From Margaritifera margaritifera (lineage: Eukaryota > Mollusca > Bivalvia > Unionida > Margaritiferidae), in NCBI GenBank assembly GCA_029931535.1, contig JAQPZY010001684.1, positions 4,374,501 through 4,438,500 on the forward strand: a stretch of 64,000 bases of DNA, read 5' to 3'. The position numbers and the translations under genes were made by a program. Within the stretch, counting starts at the first letter, position 1. Every line of letters begins with the position of its first letter. Below are positions 20,029 through 44,929 of this stretch, one piece after another. Under the pieces are notes generated by a model. It did no database searches and was not told the origin of the DNA. It saw nothing but the letters and a program-made list of their open reading frames with translations.

Positions 20029-22692
20029 ATACTAATAAAGTGTACTGTAGTGACCTTTGTGTTTCATTTTTCCTGATTTTTAATATTGTAACTTTGTGTT
20101 AATGTACAGTGTTTTAATGACCTATTTAATACATTTGCACTCTAGTTTCAGTTGTTTTTGTTTCAGCCAGCCCATCACAGTTTTCAGCATTATTTATTAG
20201 TATTAATTCAATATCAGATGTCTGATATATTGATAACTGGTAAAATATATTTATGGCATTTGTCACTTCATAAAGATCAAAGACAAATCAAGGAGTCATT
20301 GGATAAGTAGGGGTTTTACCGGGGATTAATATATATAAATAGCATTGATATGGGATTAAAACAGATAAAAAGCATAGATATGTGTTTCATCGTCGGATAA
20401 TAGTACTGTACCTAGTAATCTACACGAACCTGAGTCGACTTAGTGCTACGTGTGCAATTTGTCATGATTTATTTTTTGTTGTTCTTTTTTACTGTTTGTC
20501 ATGACACCAATGATACGAGAATTAAAACAAATATCATAGTTCCAGAGATTTTAAGAAACAATTCTTATTATTGGATATTCTTGTGTATTTTGTCAAATGA
20601 ATTACTGTTTTCACACGAAATTGAAAACATTTTTGTTTTCGTTAACACGTTTCTTACGTGGATTGATACAGTGAACATTGTTGGGGTTGGGGTACCGTAC
20701 AAGCAATACAGAGCGGTCGTATCTGACAGATTTCAGAGCGTAACATCTTTAAACAAACGATTTTAATGACTGTGAGTTTACCTATACAGATTTGGGTTCT
20801 TTATTTTATTTATTTCTGTATTCAAACGTGAATTGTGTGGTCTTGGCAAGCTTGCAGTCTAGTTCGGTAACAGACGCTGCATCCAGATTTCGATTATCAC
20901 TTGATTTTAGTTTGCAATCAACACTAATATATCCCCGATTTCTCTATTGTTTTTAAACATGATTATGAAAGTGCTTAGAGTTAAAATCGCTACTTAAACA
21001 ATTTTAGTACTATATTTAATCAAGAGTTTTCCCCTAAAAGCTTGTACCGTTTGTCGTAGAGTGTAACGGGTATACGATACTATACGGGTGACACTGAATA
21101 GCTAAGAAAAAAACCCAGGTGTTGTAAGTTCAGTCACTGACAATTTGCACTATTCATGTGGATTTTTTTTTAAAAAAGTTAATACTTGAAGCTTACTTTT
21201 TGTTGTTTGGAGTTCTTTTTAGGCATTTTGTGATGACACATACTGATTGATTACATAAATGGATACTGGAGGGTCTACAGTCTTGACATATTTGAAGATT
21301 TATTCATCCTGACAAAAATGAAATAGACCTAAATATGGAAATACAAGTTTAAATAACACACATACTGGTAAATATATTTCCTAAATTGGAAACGAAAGTA
21401 GTTTCAAAAGTGATCACGCCACTGTGGCGATAAAGGTGGTATCGCCACCGTCTCGATACTAATTTTCTTCCACTGATACATTTCAATGCCTCAATTTGAA
21501 ATATATAATAAAAATGGCAATTTTTGAAAGTAGAACATTTAATTAGTTTTAGACTATGCCCTATTTTATTAATGTATACTATTCCGGATTAAATGTTCTT
21601 TCTGTGATTGATTACATTTTTAAGACTTTGGGTGATAAATAGGTTTCTATAGAACTCTGCTTATAAAAACTGCGCATTGAGAACATTTTTAATATATGTG
21701 TTTACAACATATTGAGAAGTTATTGTCCGTTTGTTTTAAAACCGGACAATTATATTCCTACCGTACTTTTTATTTTATTTTCTGGAATATCTTTTCCTAG
21801 TTCATTAAGTATGCACAACTTTCAGTCCTTTACATTAAAATTTAAATTTGACTTCTATGTATTGCAGAATATAAGTTTGTAATTGTTAAGAGTGAACCTA
21901 TGCCGAAGAAGAATCCCAGGATCAAGCATAACAACCCTCAAGTATACATCCAAACAATACAGCAAGCTTTTCCGCTTTTAACCTTCTTCGGGTTGGGTGT
22001 TTGTAAATCTTAAGAATGTTTCGCACATTTACACATACAAGCCACTCCTAATTACACCCGCAAGTTAAATTCACCTAACTTGAATGATGTACGAAGAGTT
22101 GCCCGACATTCCAGTCACATAGAAGCATGAGTGGCAAGATCAGTGCTCTTTCATTTTCATAACAAGACCTGACAACACAAATAAAGTTCTTTATTGAAAA
22201 AAGCACAAAGTCGACTCCTGCCATGACCTAATACATTGACAAGGTGTGTACGTCGAGAAGCGCAATCAAGAAGCAACAAAAAACGTTGACATCGAGAAAA
22301 GAATGACAAATTATGACATATTGATTCAGCATATAGGATACAGTAATGTTTGAAAGAAAAACAGTAGTAACATATTTGCTCTTGAACAACTATAAATAGT
22401 TATTACGATCGACGTATTGGTCAATAACCTGTTTTCTACTTTGGGATTAATTCGGTGATATCGTGGTAAAGAATTTATATATTGTCTAAGTGCAGAAGAT
22501 ACAGGAAAATATAAATTTTTGAATTCGATTCGATTTAAATTACGGAGTCAACTTATTCTTTGATTTCTATCATGGTTTAGAACTTCCTATACTCAATTGC
22601 GAGTTGTTCAAATAAATATCTTATCTGGTCAAAGTCGAAAAAGTAGTCTTGGTCGCGAAAGTTGATAAAAAATGTGCAAGTGAGTGGTTGAC
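20029..22692. other. No gene seen
   Basis: AT-rich DNA without credible exons. An open frame at 20443-20766 has a hydrophobic start but no supporting motif. A short hairpin GTGGCGATA...TATCGCCAC lies near 21,425-21,450. Confidence 0.5.
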
Positions 22693-35540
<12,848 letters not shown>

Positions 35541-35987
35541 ATTTGATAAAGACTGTGCTGGTACGTTATTTGTGCATCTATTTTCAATTGCTCCTTTTAG
35601 GTAAACAAGCACTTGTTTGCAATACTTTATCGAGTGCAAACACAGGCTGCCCTTCCTCGAAATGTAACGTGATCTTGTAAAATGTGTTTCCTCTCAGCTG
35701 GATAATCTTGATTGCTCAGTAAGAATAACCCATCCTGAGATGTCCAGTATAATCAGCAGGAAACCACACGAGACCAGGAGATTTCAGGAATTTTAGCTTC
35801 AATATCGCACAAATACAAATTGCCATAAGCTGAGTCATGCAAAACGATGCTTGAAAAGTTGAATAACGAGAACATGCACTGAAGGAAATTTACAAGATTA
35901 CATACATAAGAGCGTATATGCAAAAAGAATGTTTATTTTTCTCCACGTCAAAAGTTAATTATATAAGAATCTAATTTTAATTTCCTG

Positions 35988-35993
<6 letters not shown>

Positions 35994-36065
<72 letters not shown>
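35994..36065. repeat. (TA)n microsatellite
   Basis: About 70 bp of TA with one phase break, directly beside the tRNA-like sequence at 36.1 kb. Confidence 0.95.
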
Positions 36066-36067
<2 letters not shown>

Positions 36068-36109
36068 AGAAAGAATATTCTCACACAGGTTAAAGATTTT
36101 TTTAAATTT

Positions 36110-36300
36110 GTCCCCTACTTAGATTTGAACCCTGGTCCACGGGTTGCGGCACCCATCGCCTTGCATGCACACACCAACTTCCCTATCCACTCGACTAAGC
36201 GCACATCCCTAAAGAGGATGGAATCTAGTCGTGGATAAAGGCATCCGTGCGTTGCAGACACACTCGAATGGATGATCGAGAGTATATATATATATTAAAT
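36110..36300 (-). mobile_element. tRNA-like SINE relic
   Basis: On the minus strand, GCTTAGTCGAGTGGATAGGG (A-box-like) precedes AGGGTTCAAATCT (B box) with a longer than normal spacing. TA repeats flank both sides. Resembles a tRNA-derived SINE head rather than a functional tRNA, since no clean acceptor stem forms. Confidence 0.45.
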
Positions 36301-36924
36301 TGCATGCGGTGTCTGGCCGTGAAATTTTATGATCGTATGCATGATCAATAGATCCGTAACCAGTCTCCAACAATTTTTAGGAACAAAGGTAATAAAGGGA
36401 GAAATGATTCCCCTGATTTTCCCCAAATGCACTCTATTGTATAGAATACAGACAGTGAAATTTAATTATAACATACTATATGTTTGTAACAATACAACAG
36501 GGTATATAGATAAATAAAGATTATGAGAACAAGTATTAGCACAAGGTCCACGGTCGTTGGTCAAGTGCAAAGAAAAATTATTTAAATAAATCATTCAAAG
36601 TTAATCCTTCATTCTAAAGCTGGAATATAGGAATAGGAAAATTGTATTAAACCTATACGGGCTTTGTAATATCTATCGGTATTTATTTACAAGACTAAGA
36701 AACTTTTGATGGTATCAAAATGATTATAGATATTTAATTCTGTCCATATCCCTATTATTACTGACAGATGACTATTTGGCAAAATAGAGACTCACCCGTT
36801 TAAGTCGATGAATTCAAATGTGCAGGAAGTTCCATCTGAGGATGCCTGTATTGGAAGTAGACCAACTTTTAAATTAAGGACATTTAATACTAACATAATC
36901 GTGGGAAATATTTTCTACCTACGT

Positions 36925-37050
36925 GAATCTGAAGTACGAAGTCTAAAGTCATTTCAAAGCTTTCGAACAAGTGTGAAGTCTGAAGTCCGAACTATGAAAT
37001 CTGAAGTCTGAAGCATGAAGTAGGAAGTAGAAAGCCTGAAGTCCCTGAAA
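36925..37050. repeat. Degenerate short tandem repeat (TCTGAAGT-like)
   Basis: A run of variants of tctgaagtc / gaagtccgaa / atgaagta covers about 125 bp. The unit is 7-9 bp with many changes. Confidence 0.6.
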
Positions 37051-37179
37051 GGCTTCCTTTGTTTGCTGACCTGTAAGAGGCAATAAAGTTGATTTGTCAG
37101 ACAAATAAGTAAAATTCGTACTTTAAGTTTGTAGGGAGTCCTAAGGTAATTACGTTGTTTGTTCGTCTGTCAACAATTT

Positions 37180-37430
37180 GGTTTCCGCAAGATAACTTTA
37201 CTGGGAACTGAGGGATTTTAACCAAATTTGGTATACAGCTGTATATCGATGAGACCTCGTAAGAGGTAGATTTCATCATTTAGAGCAGTTATGACACCTA
37301 ATTGCCAGTCCTCCTCACTTTATTTTCTGCAGCTTAACTTCACCAAGGACTGTTGGATTTCAAACAGAAATGTTAGCATGCAGCTATATATTGGTAAGAC
37401 CTTGAATGAGTTCGATGCCCATCTTGTCCT
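37180..37430. repeat. Two diverged tandem copies, period about 143 bp
   Basis: ggtttccgcaagataacttt at 37180 matches attttctgcagcttaacttc at 37322, and the following blocks (GGATTTTAACCAAATTTGG against GGATTTCAAACAGAAATG; ACAGCTGTATAT against GCAGCTATATAT; GATGAGACCTCG against GGTAAGACCTTG) keep the same order. It looks like a dispersed invertebrate repeat. Not identified. Confidence 0.5.
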
Positions 37431-37977
37431 AATTTTGGTTTCCTAACACATGTTCCTCTGTTTAAAACCTTGCCGAGCACATTTGAGTGAGCCGGGCCCT
37501 AGGCGATTCACCAGTCACAAATAGCTCTAATATTGTATGAACTCCTTTGCATTTTTCTAACATTTCTAACATTTCTTCAGGTGTTGTCACAAGTTTTGGC
37601 GATTACCATAATTACACAAAACAATAAAAACTCACAGGAATTAAAACACAAGTGTAACTCAGAAAAATTCAAAGGGCGTTTTAGCTCGAAGTGATTGGCT
37701 GCTGCCTGAAGTCAGTGTGTCGTGATGCGCATAGGGTTGAAGTATTGATCCTGGTCATCCATATTAAGAATATATATTATTTTATTGTTGTTGTTATTGT
37801 TATTATTATTATTATTATTATTATAGAGAGACCCCTGTTACATGTTGTTATGGCTGTATGGTCATGAATACTTAACCATTTATTATTAAGTAAGTAAATA
37901 AGTAAGAAATAAGTAAGCAAATGTTTTTGCATGTCTGTCTGTGTGTGTCATTAAGTATATGTCTATCTCTCTCTCTA

Positions 37978-38024
37978 CACACACACACACACACACAGAC
38001 ACACACACATATGTATATATATAT

Positions 38025-38098
<74 letters not shown>
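37978..38098. repeat. Compound (CA)n/(TA)n microsatellite
   Basis: CA stretch 37978-38040 interrupted by ATATGTATATATATA, then about 58 bp of TA. Confidence 0.95.
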
Positions 38099-38100
<2 letters not shown>

Positions 38101-38741
38101 CTTCATAGTAGAATAGAGTAATCTACTGAATGTAAATAAATATATACATAAAGTTGATCCCTTTGTATTCATAACGGAGACTGGCATAACGGGGACTGGT
38201 TGCAGTGCTGAGGAAGTGAATGTGATCATATTTTGAACTTGAAATATATACATTGTTAATGGGAATGTAGCGGAATATTGTACTGAGAATACATTTTTAT
38301 TAAGTACAGGCGGGAATAGTAGAAGTTAGAATTCTTGCTCTCAGACGATGCAGGTTGTAAATGAGGCTTCTACTGAGACATTAAATTTCCTGAATTTGAT
38401 CAGTGCTTAAGGTAAAGGCGGTCTTTATGATTGGAGAACTGCAATCCATCATGCACTGGAGCATAAGTTTGACATCTTTGCTCAGACTGTAGCATATCGA
38501 TGACAGTTCCCGTAACGATGTACCTCCACTTCACTCCAAGTGTCGTCGGTGGGGTCTAAAACTCAATCAGGAATATCAGAAAGAGTACGACAGCCATGAA
38601 ATATCTTTTCACGTCCTCTTGGAATCACCTTACAATTCTGACAGCAATGAAATAAAGTTTCTTGAATGTGCACGTTTGCAAGCTTGATGAGCCACACAAA
38701 AATTTGAAAATGTTAATTCGAGTCTCTTATGAACATTCAAA

Positions 38742-39902
38742 CTATAAAAAGATAAAATCCACACATTTCGTATTTTTTTTTTTCAGATCGTCATTTAATA
38801 CTTCCTCAAGTTCATTGTCATGTCTTTGAATGTAACACTGATGACTGAAGTCGATAACTAGGTCACAAAAACTACATCTTTTCTTTCCTGTACAAACATG
38901 TGATTTTTGGTTATTCGTTCGAAGATGTCCGCTAGTGGAATACACTGTCAATAATATGCGAGCAAGTTTCTGTTGTTGGAATTGTTTATTGCGATGTTGT
39001 AACACGCTGGACTGAAGAATGTTCGCTTGCAAGTAGAGCATTTAATTATTTCATATCCTTTAGGGATGCAGAGTTTGGAGGCAAAACATCCAGGACATCT
39101 CTCTCCACAGTGAATAAGTTACTACTGACTGGTACATCCTTGGTCAAATTTATCGCAATAGTAACTGTTTCCGAGAAATCCTGTGATCTTTGTGATGATA
39201 CAGGTGAATGAATTTTCCGTCTGGAAAATGCGTTCCTCGAAACACGAGATCTCCACGAAATACTTGAGGGTATACTTTCAACGTATAACGAGGAGCCCAC
39301 ACGTCTTGAAGTTTTGCATTTGAGGAAATCCACACACAGTCTCTTTGGAAAAAGCTACTTGTTCCAAGAGGAGTTATGCTTCTCTCTGTTGTTTCGGTCT
39401 GTCGGATTTTCTAATGTTCTCGGATGAACTTTTCCATTCTGCTTTATCATTTTTCTCTGCCACCATGATGGCATGGGCTAAACACATTTGATCTTGTTTG
39501 TTTTAATTCAGAACGATACTTCGTTTGGTACTGCGAAGTTCATCCACCGATAAAACGTTGCGTCGTCCGCTGCCTCTTGGAGGTGCAATATGTGTCATGT
39601 GAAGAGTAGCTTTTCCATCGGTCATGTCAAACTCATCGCTGGATTGTTGGATGTTTTGAATTTTTGTCCAAGATTGTAGAAGAAGTTAATTCTGCAGGTA
39701 ACCTAAACTCGATCCTCACAGGAGACTTCAAACTGTCATGAGTGATGGATAGTCTCAAACGATCTTGATCTTGAGCTTCGCATTGTTGTTTAAATTCCTC
39801 CAACATTGACTCAAGTAAATCCATAATGAAGACGGCTGCTTTATTTGCTGGAACTTGGGACTTGAACTCTTTAAATTTCACTATGTAAGTGTAAGCGGTC
39901 AT
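38742..39902 (-). pseudogene. PolB-like N-terminal region relic of a second Polinton-like lineage
   Basis: Minus-strand pieces in order: FKEFKSQVPANKAAVFIMDL and PVRIEFRLPAELTSS (39.9-39.65 kb), SSDEFDMTDGKATLHMTHI and PRGSGRRN with DELRSTKRSIVLN (39.6-39.5 kb), then a Cys-rich stretch SYYCDKFDQG, LIHCGERCPGC, IIKCSTCKRTFF, HVCTGKKRCSFCDL (39.2-38.85 kb). This arrangement of a beta-rich start, an RG-rich linker and Cys pairs matches the N-terminal half of polymerases in Polinton-like elements of marine invertebrates. Exonuclease and palm motifs are absent. Broken by many shifts. The identification is by memory of layout and moderate. Confidence 0.45.
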
Positions 39903-39919
39903 TCAAAAGTTTCTGGGAG

Positions 39920-40199
39920 TCACTTTTGGGTAGTTCGAATGTAAAAATAGTCTTCAGTCGCTATAGAACGATTTTCTTTCTTGGGTGATCTTGACTTTCT
40001 AGGTCTTGTGGTGGAGGTAGATGGTGTTGACTCAGAATCACTCATGTCTTCAAAATCATTAGCGTGAACTTCTGCCAACACTTCCCTCAGCGAATGAGGT
40101 GGCACAGAACATCGTTGTATCTTGGCTTATGATTTCTCGTTTGAAAGGTTTGATTTTTTCACGATGATTTAAAATTTGATTAGACATGGGTACACACTT

Positions 40200-40262
<63 letters not shown>
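39920..40262 (-). other. Ser/Pro-rich and (ER)n open stretches
   Basis: A 61-codon stretch (SDSESTPSTSTTRPRKSRSP) lies just upstream of the PolB-like relic and may be its acidic/basic leader. The adjoining ER-repeat frame is only the (TC)n microsatellite at 40200-40260 read on the other strand. Confidence 0.25.
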
Positions 40263-40263
<1 letters not shown>

Positions 40264-40303
40264 TACCTAAGAGAATACACTCATTCATTTTTAATCTGTG
40301 AAG

Positions 40304-40720
40304 ATGGAAGAGTCGCAAGAGATCGCACTTCTGATCAGAGATTTAGAGAGAGTCATTCGAAAGTACGTTTCCAACAAGACTTTCTAACTACTCCTCTAGA
40401 GATAAAAGTCAAGATACCTGGTATGATTATGAGGAAAGGAGCCTCTAAGCCAAGAGAATAGAGAGACAAAAGTGAAGATACCTGTTACCAATGTCAAGGG
40501 AAGTGACACTGATCTTTAGAGTGTCCAAAGAAAAAAGTGAACAAGGAGAAGAAACGTTCAGAAGCAGCATAACAAGAAGGAGAACTCATTCTAGTAAAGA
40601 AATTCAAAACGGCTAGACAAGCAGAAGAACAACAGCAGAAGAAAAAGAACCCATATCAGTGAAGAAATTCAATAAAGAAAGACAGTAAAAAAGAGAAGAA
40701 AATGGACTTTTGTGATGTGT
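40304..40720 (+). pseudogene. CCHC zinc-knuckle protein relic
   Basis: ATG 40304 begins MEESQEIALLIRDLERVIRK. Further on, an in-frame segment near 40477-40520 keeps C-x2-C-x4-H-x4-C (CYQC...H...C) although two of the intervening codons are stops, followed by a Lys-rich tail. Nucleic-acid binding is inferred from the knuckle. It diverges from the PolB-like relic and probably belongs to the same element. Confidence 0.4.
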
Positions 40721-40749
40721 TATGAAATATCATTGTGATTTCTATTCAA

Positions 40750-41600
40750 GAGAATATACTAAGAAACATAGGTGTATCTTTGTCTTGATTTTTTCTTTTT
40801 AGTATTGATAACGTAACACACGCACACACATTTTATAATGGAAAGCTCTGAGTTTTGTTTGATTTGACCATCATTGAATAATATCTCTTTTCTAAGAGAA
40901 TTGGGTAACCCTAAAAAGGGCCGTTGGGGTTTTAAATAATAAAAAAAAACATATCGATTTTTCAATATCAACTGCGACTTTTAAACTTTGTCCACGTCCA
41001 AGTCCTACTCCTGCTGCTGTTGTGGTATTGGTAGTAATGAATGTTGCTGATGATGATGATGGCGTCTCAGTAATGGTGGTGAACATTGATATAGTCATAT
41101 AAGGATTACAAGTCTTGGTCGTGAAGGTTTCTTTCCATTCGGTTCGTCCAAAGAAGTTTGATACATTTTTCTCAGTCGTTTTAACTCCGCCAAAATGTCT
41201 TGTAACAGACTGACCGTTTTGTTTTCACTCTCTTTCTTCTTCTCACTTTTCCTCTGATCCTCTTCTTGGTTTCTTTTTACTTCTTATTGTTGTTCTTGTT
41301 GAACAAGTGCTTCTTCTTCTCCTTTCTGACGTTGCAAGAAACTCTTCAACTTTTCTTCTTTTTTCTTCTGAAATCATCATAGACTGGTAATGATGGAATA
41401 GGAGGTGCAGGTGGTACTACTGACAAACATTCTTGCAAAGAAGATAAGAAATCGCACAAAGCCAAATTGAAGTCATTCTCTTCTGGAAGAATACTTGCTA
41501 TAGCAGCAGCAGTAGTCATACTATCTCTCAGAGTATAAGAAGCATCTACTGCAGGCGCTCCCCAATACATCGTCTTCATTTCAGCCAGGGGTATTATAAT
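40750..41600 (-). pseudogene. Unidentified relic of the 38.7-42.2 kb element
   Basis: Minus-strand open stretches read [53 protein letters not shown], then in other frames a basic, heptad-rich SLLQDILAELKRLRKMYQTS, and finally PQRPFLGLPNSLRKEILFND near 40,930-40,870. Composition is protein-like but I recognise no family. Confidence 0.3.
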
Positions 41601-41642
41601 TGAAATCTTCAGCAATGTTACATGATAGAAACGCTCGTGCGC

Positions 41643-41648
<6 letters not shown>

Positions 41649-41724
<76 letters not shown>

Positions 41725-41776
41725 TTACTTTCTTGATTTGAATTAGACTCGTGTGCGGCCATTCGGCCATGTACGA

Positions 41777-41849
<73 letters not shown>
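41649..41849. repeat. Two (TA)n tracts around a 58 bp spacer
   Basis: TA tracts at 41649-41721 and 41779-41849 flank a unique segment containing GCGGCCATTCGGCCATG. Confidence 0.95.
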
Positions 41850-41851
<2 letters not shown>

Positions 41852-41979
41852 AAGTGACGTCACGCACCCGCTGTATTCTGATTCGGGGATAGAACAACAC
41901 GCCCTGACTTAATTATGCTACACGCGTTCTGATTGGTGGAACTCCACAATCAATTTCGATTCGGTCCTAGATTATATAG

Positions 41980-42162
41980 ATGCGCAGCATGCTGTTTAAT
42001 CCGGAGTACCACATCTACGTCAAGGCAATGTGGGCGATCACACGCATTACACACACAGTTATTTGGAAGAGAATTGTCTATGTGGGAAGCCAACGATGCC
42101 TCAAGAGAGCATTAGTCTATGAACCGGCTGTAAGGAGAAGGTTACCAAGAAGAACTGTGTAG
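41980..42162 (+). CDS. Small unidentified ORF with TATA-like upstream
   Basis: A 60-codon frame (MRSMLFNPEYHIYVKAMWAI, then RIVYVGSQRCLKRALVYEPA, RRRLPRR tail), basic at its end. A TTATATAGA box lies about 25 bp upstream. It looks coding and may belong to the virus-like relic, but nothing is known to support a role. Confidence 0.3.
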   Translation: MRSMLFNPEYHIYVKAMWAITRITHTVIWKRIVYVGSQRCLKRALVYEPAVRRRLPRRTV

Positions 42163-42363
42163 CGGTGCCATATGTGTTAACCCACTCCAACGACCCTTTC
42201 CAGGGCAACCTAAATCTCTTCGAAAAGAGAGATACCACTCAATCATTGCCAGTCTGTTGTGTTTGTATGTTTGTATATGTCTATATCTGTTCAAAACCAA
42301 CTAAAACTTTAAATCCCTTGCTCTTTCTTGTATTTGTGGGAATAATGTGTATATAAACACTAC

Positions 42364-43264
42364 TACCCTTTGGCGTGTGATAGTATGTTTGTATATATGT
42401 ACGTATAGTATTAATACTCCTACCCTCTTGTGTGTGATAGTATGCTTGTGTGATTTAATCTCCCTTCTTTTACATCCTACCCTTTTCGTGGGTTATTAGG
42501 TGTGTGGTTTTTGATCACTACACACGGCGTGTTGAGTAGCATATGTGGAATACTGGACAGTATGTTTTGAGTGCGTGTTGGGTAGTATTTGTGGGATATT
42601 CGATAGTAGATAACTAAGTGCTGGATAGTAGATCACTAAGTATTGGATAGTAGATAAAAATTCTAATATTAGCATTTACCCATGTCCCCCTGTTGCCATT
42701 TTTTAAAAAACATTTCTAGTGACAAACGGGAAATCTCATGTTCAACATGGAGGAGTAATGTTAAATTCCCGTTTGTCCCCATATCCCTTCCCCCTCATTG
42801 CCTAGCTCAAATCTGACAAAGTGCATAAATTGGAGGGTGTTTGCAGACCTCTTGAACGAGCGTGCTGACTAGTCCCGAGCGTATGTAGCAATTAGCGAAT
42901 TTTAAGGTTTTGGCGCCAATCTCTCTTGTCAGACTTCCATCTCGGTAAGCAGTACTAAAACAAGTCAAAAGACATTGTTAACTTCGTTTTTACACTTTGA
43001 AGGGCTGTATCTGCGAGGTATTGGAAGAACTAACGTATTATGATCGGGTAATGTATTTGAAGAAGGAATAATGTTCATTTATGCATATATAGGCCTAATC
43101 CAGGAACGATCAACAGAAAAAGAAATTTTTAAAAACGTTCAGATGCACACGTAAATATTTAATCGCACTGGTAAGAAAATGGTCCATACAAGTATTGATA
43201 TATAATTTGAATGCCTGAGTGTTGATTTAGGTCAATAAAGAGACCCGTAAATTTAAATGTGTGC

Positions 43265-43331
<67 letters not shown>

Positions 43332-44110
43332 CGTTTAACAGCCCCTCAGCACAATCACGGCCATATGGTGCCAGTCAAAGAAAAGTAATACAAATGTAAA
43401 AATGAAGAATTGCACATAAACATTAGGAAAATGTGCCCTTCCAAAATAAATGCAAACATGAAATACTACATAAAAGGTAAAGATGTCAAAATTATGTAAA
43501 ATGTATATAAAAACAAATATAAAGGTAAAAATATAAAATCCTTAAATTCTAAATGTTGATTTAATGGCTGTGTTACTCTTTAAAAAATACAGCTTATATG
43601 CATATGCATAAAGATAAATAAGCGTGCATTCAATAACAAAGGTATTGTACATCAGGTGCAAAAGAGTATTTGGATACAGTATCCATGACAACATTTAGAA
43701 AATCCCTTTCAAAAAAAAGGATTTCAGTCCATACATTACACATACTGAATCAGGAAAATGGAAGAGACCACAATATACCCAACTAGATCATATGACTGTA
43801 TATTTTGCAATGTTCTGGAAGATGGCTATTACTTTGTATTAGAATACAAATGTTATTTGCCACTAGGAAAGAAGTAGATAAACTCTTATTTTTGGAAAGG
43901 CCAGAGTATGTAGAAATTTATTCAATTAATAAATTCCACAAAATCTGCCGAGGTTAGAAATCTGGGAAATTATATCTATGGAGCACTGCTTGAACGTAAT
44001 AATATGATGATTTCTACTCAAAATGACATAAAATATTATTATTATTATTAGTCGTTGTATGTTCTTACACGTTCGCTGTTACTTTCATCTCGTCTCCATG
44101 TCATTGTTTA
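42364..44110. other. No gene seen
   Basis: Contains short local repeats (ggatagtagat at 42600-42655), a 12 bp inverted repeat GACAAACGGGAA...TTCCCGTTTGTC (42721-42732 and 42766-42777) and a (TA)n tract (43265-43329). Confidence 0.5.
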
Positions 44111-44124
44111 ATACATGCACCACT

Positions 44125-44286
44125 CAGTAGCATACTAACGGGGGCGGGGGGGGGGACGGGGCGGTTGCTCCGGGCGCCAGAGGTCTTGGGGCGCCAAAAC
44201 AACTGATAAAAATTCGGGCCTAGTATTCTGGCCCTTTTATGCCATCATCGTCGCCCCGAGCGCCATTTACCCTTAGTACGCCACTG
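44125..44286. mobile_element. hAT-type MITE with perfect 8 bp target duplication
   Basis: Ends CAGTAGCATACTAA and TTAGTACGCCACTG are imperfect inverted repeats of the CAGTGGCGTA hAT type. GCACCACT occurs directly outside both ends (44117-44124 and 44287-44294). The interior is GC-rich with a G run and GGGCGCC motifs. 162 bp, no coding capacity. Confidence 0.85.
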
Positions 44287-44496
44287 GCACCACTATCTAT
44301 TACATTTCATGTAAAATGTTCCATTGATACTACATGTACTAGGAAAAGCATTTTGAATACTGCCTATATATTGATGACACTTTTTGTGTCTTCTCCCGGA
44401 AGAGCTTGTATTTAAGCACACGTATGTGCTTGACCAAATTGTGTATTTTATAAGTCACGCATTAACATGTGCTGTATACTTACGATGTATAAACCA

Positions 44497-44518
44497 CACA
44501 CACACACACACACACACA

Positions 44519-44580
<62 letters not shown>
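44497..44580. repeat. Compound (CA)n/(TA)n microsatellite
   Basis: CA tract to 44518 followed by about 58 bp of TA. Confidence 0.95.
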
Positions 44581-44583
<3 letters not shown>

Positions 44584-44929
44584 GTGTATATATGTGTGCA
44601 TGTATATGGGTATATGTATGTGCATATACACATGTAGTGTGTGATTGTATATATGCATGTATGAATATGTATGTGGATGTGCGTAATATATGTAAGTATA
44701 TATCTCTTGTATTGATGGAATGTTTGTACATGAGATAAAAAAATTTACTGTATGTATCAATCGTGCCACCATCAATTTCTGTAAGAAACTTAAACGTATA
44801 TGTAGTATATACTTGTTTATGGCCAATCGGCTAAACGTAAATAATGATCAATTCTCAATTACAAGAATTGATCGCCGCTTTGAAGTCAGGACGAAACAAA
44901 ATCCATAACTGTAAACTATATTGTTATTG

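Noticed and set aside
6394..20039. Target site duplication of the Polinton
   Set aside because: Six-base flanks do not match for any of the tested end positions.
20443..20766. 107-codon ORF with a hydrophobic start
   Set aside because: No motif, no splice context and typical of chance frames in AT-rich DNA.
40059..40262. Poly-Glu-Arg protein
   Set aside because: It is the (TC)n microsatellite read in the other strand.
41346..41900. Long YIYIYI reading frames here and at other TA tracts
   Set aside because: They are translations of (TA)n microsatellites.
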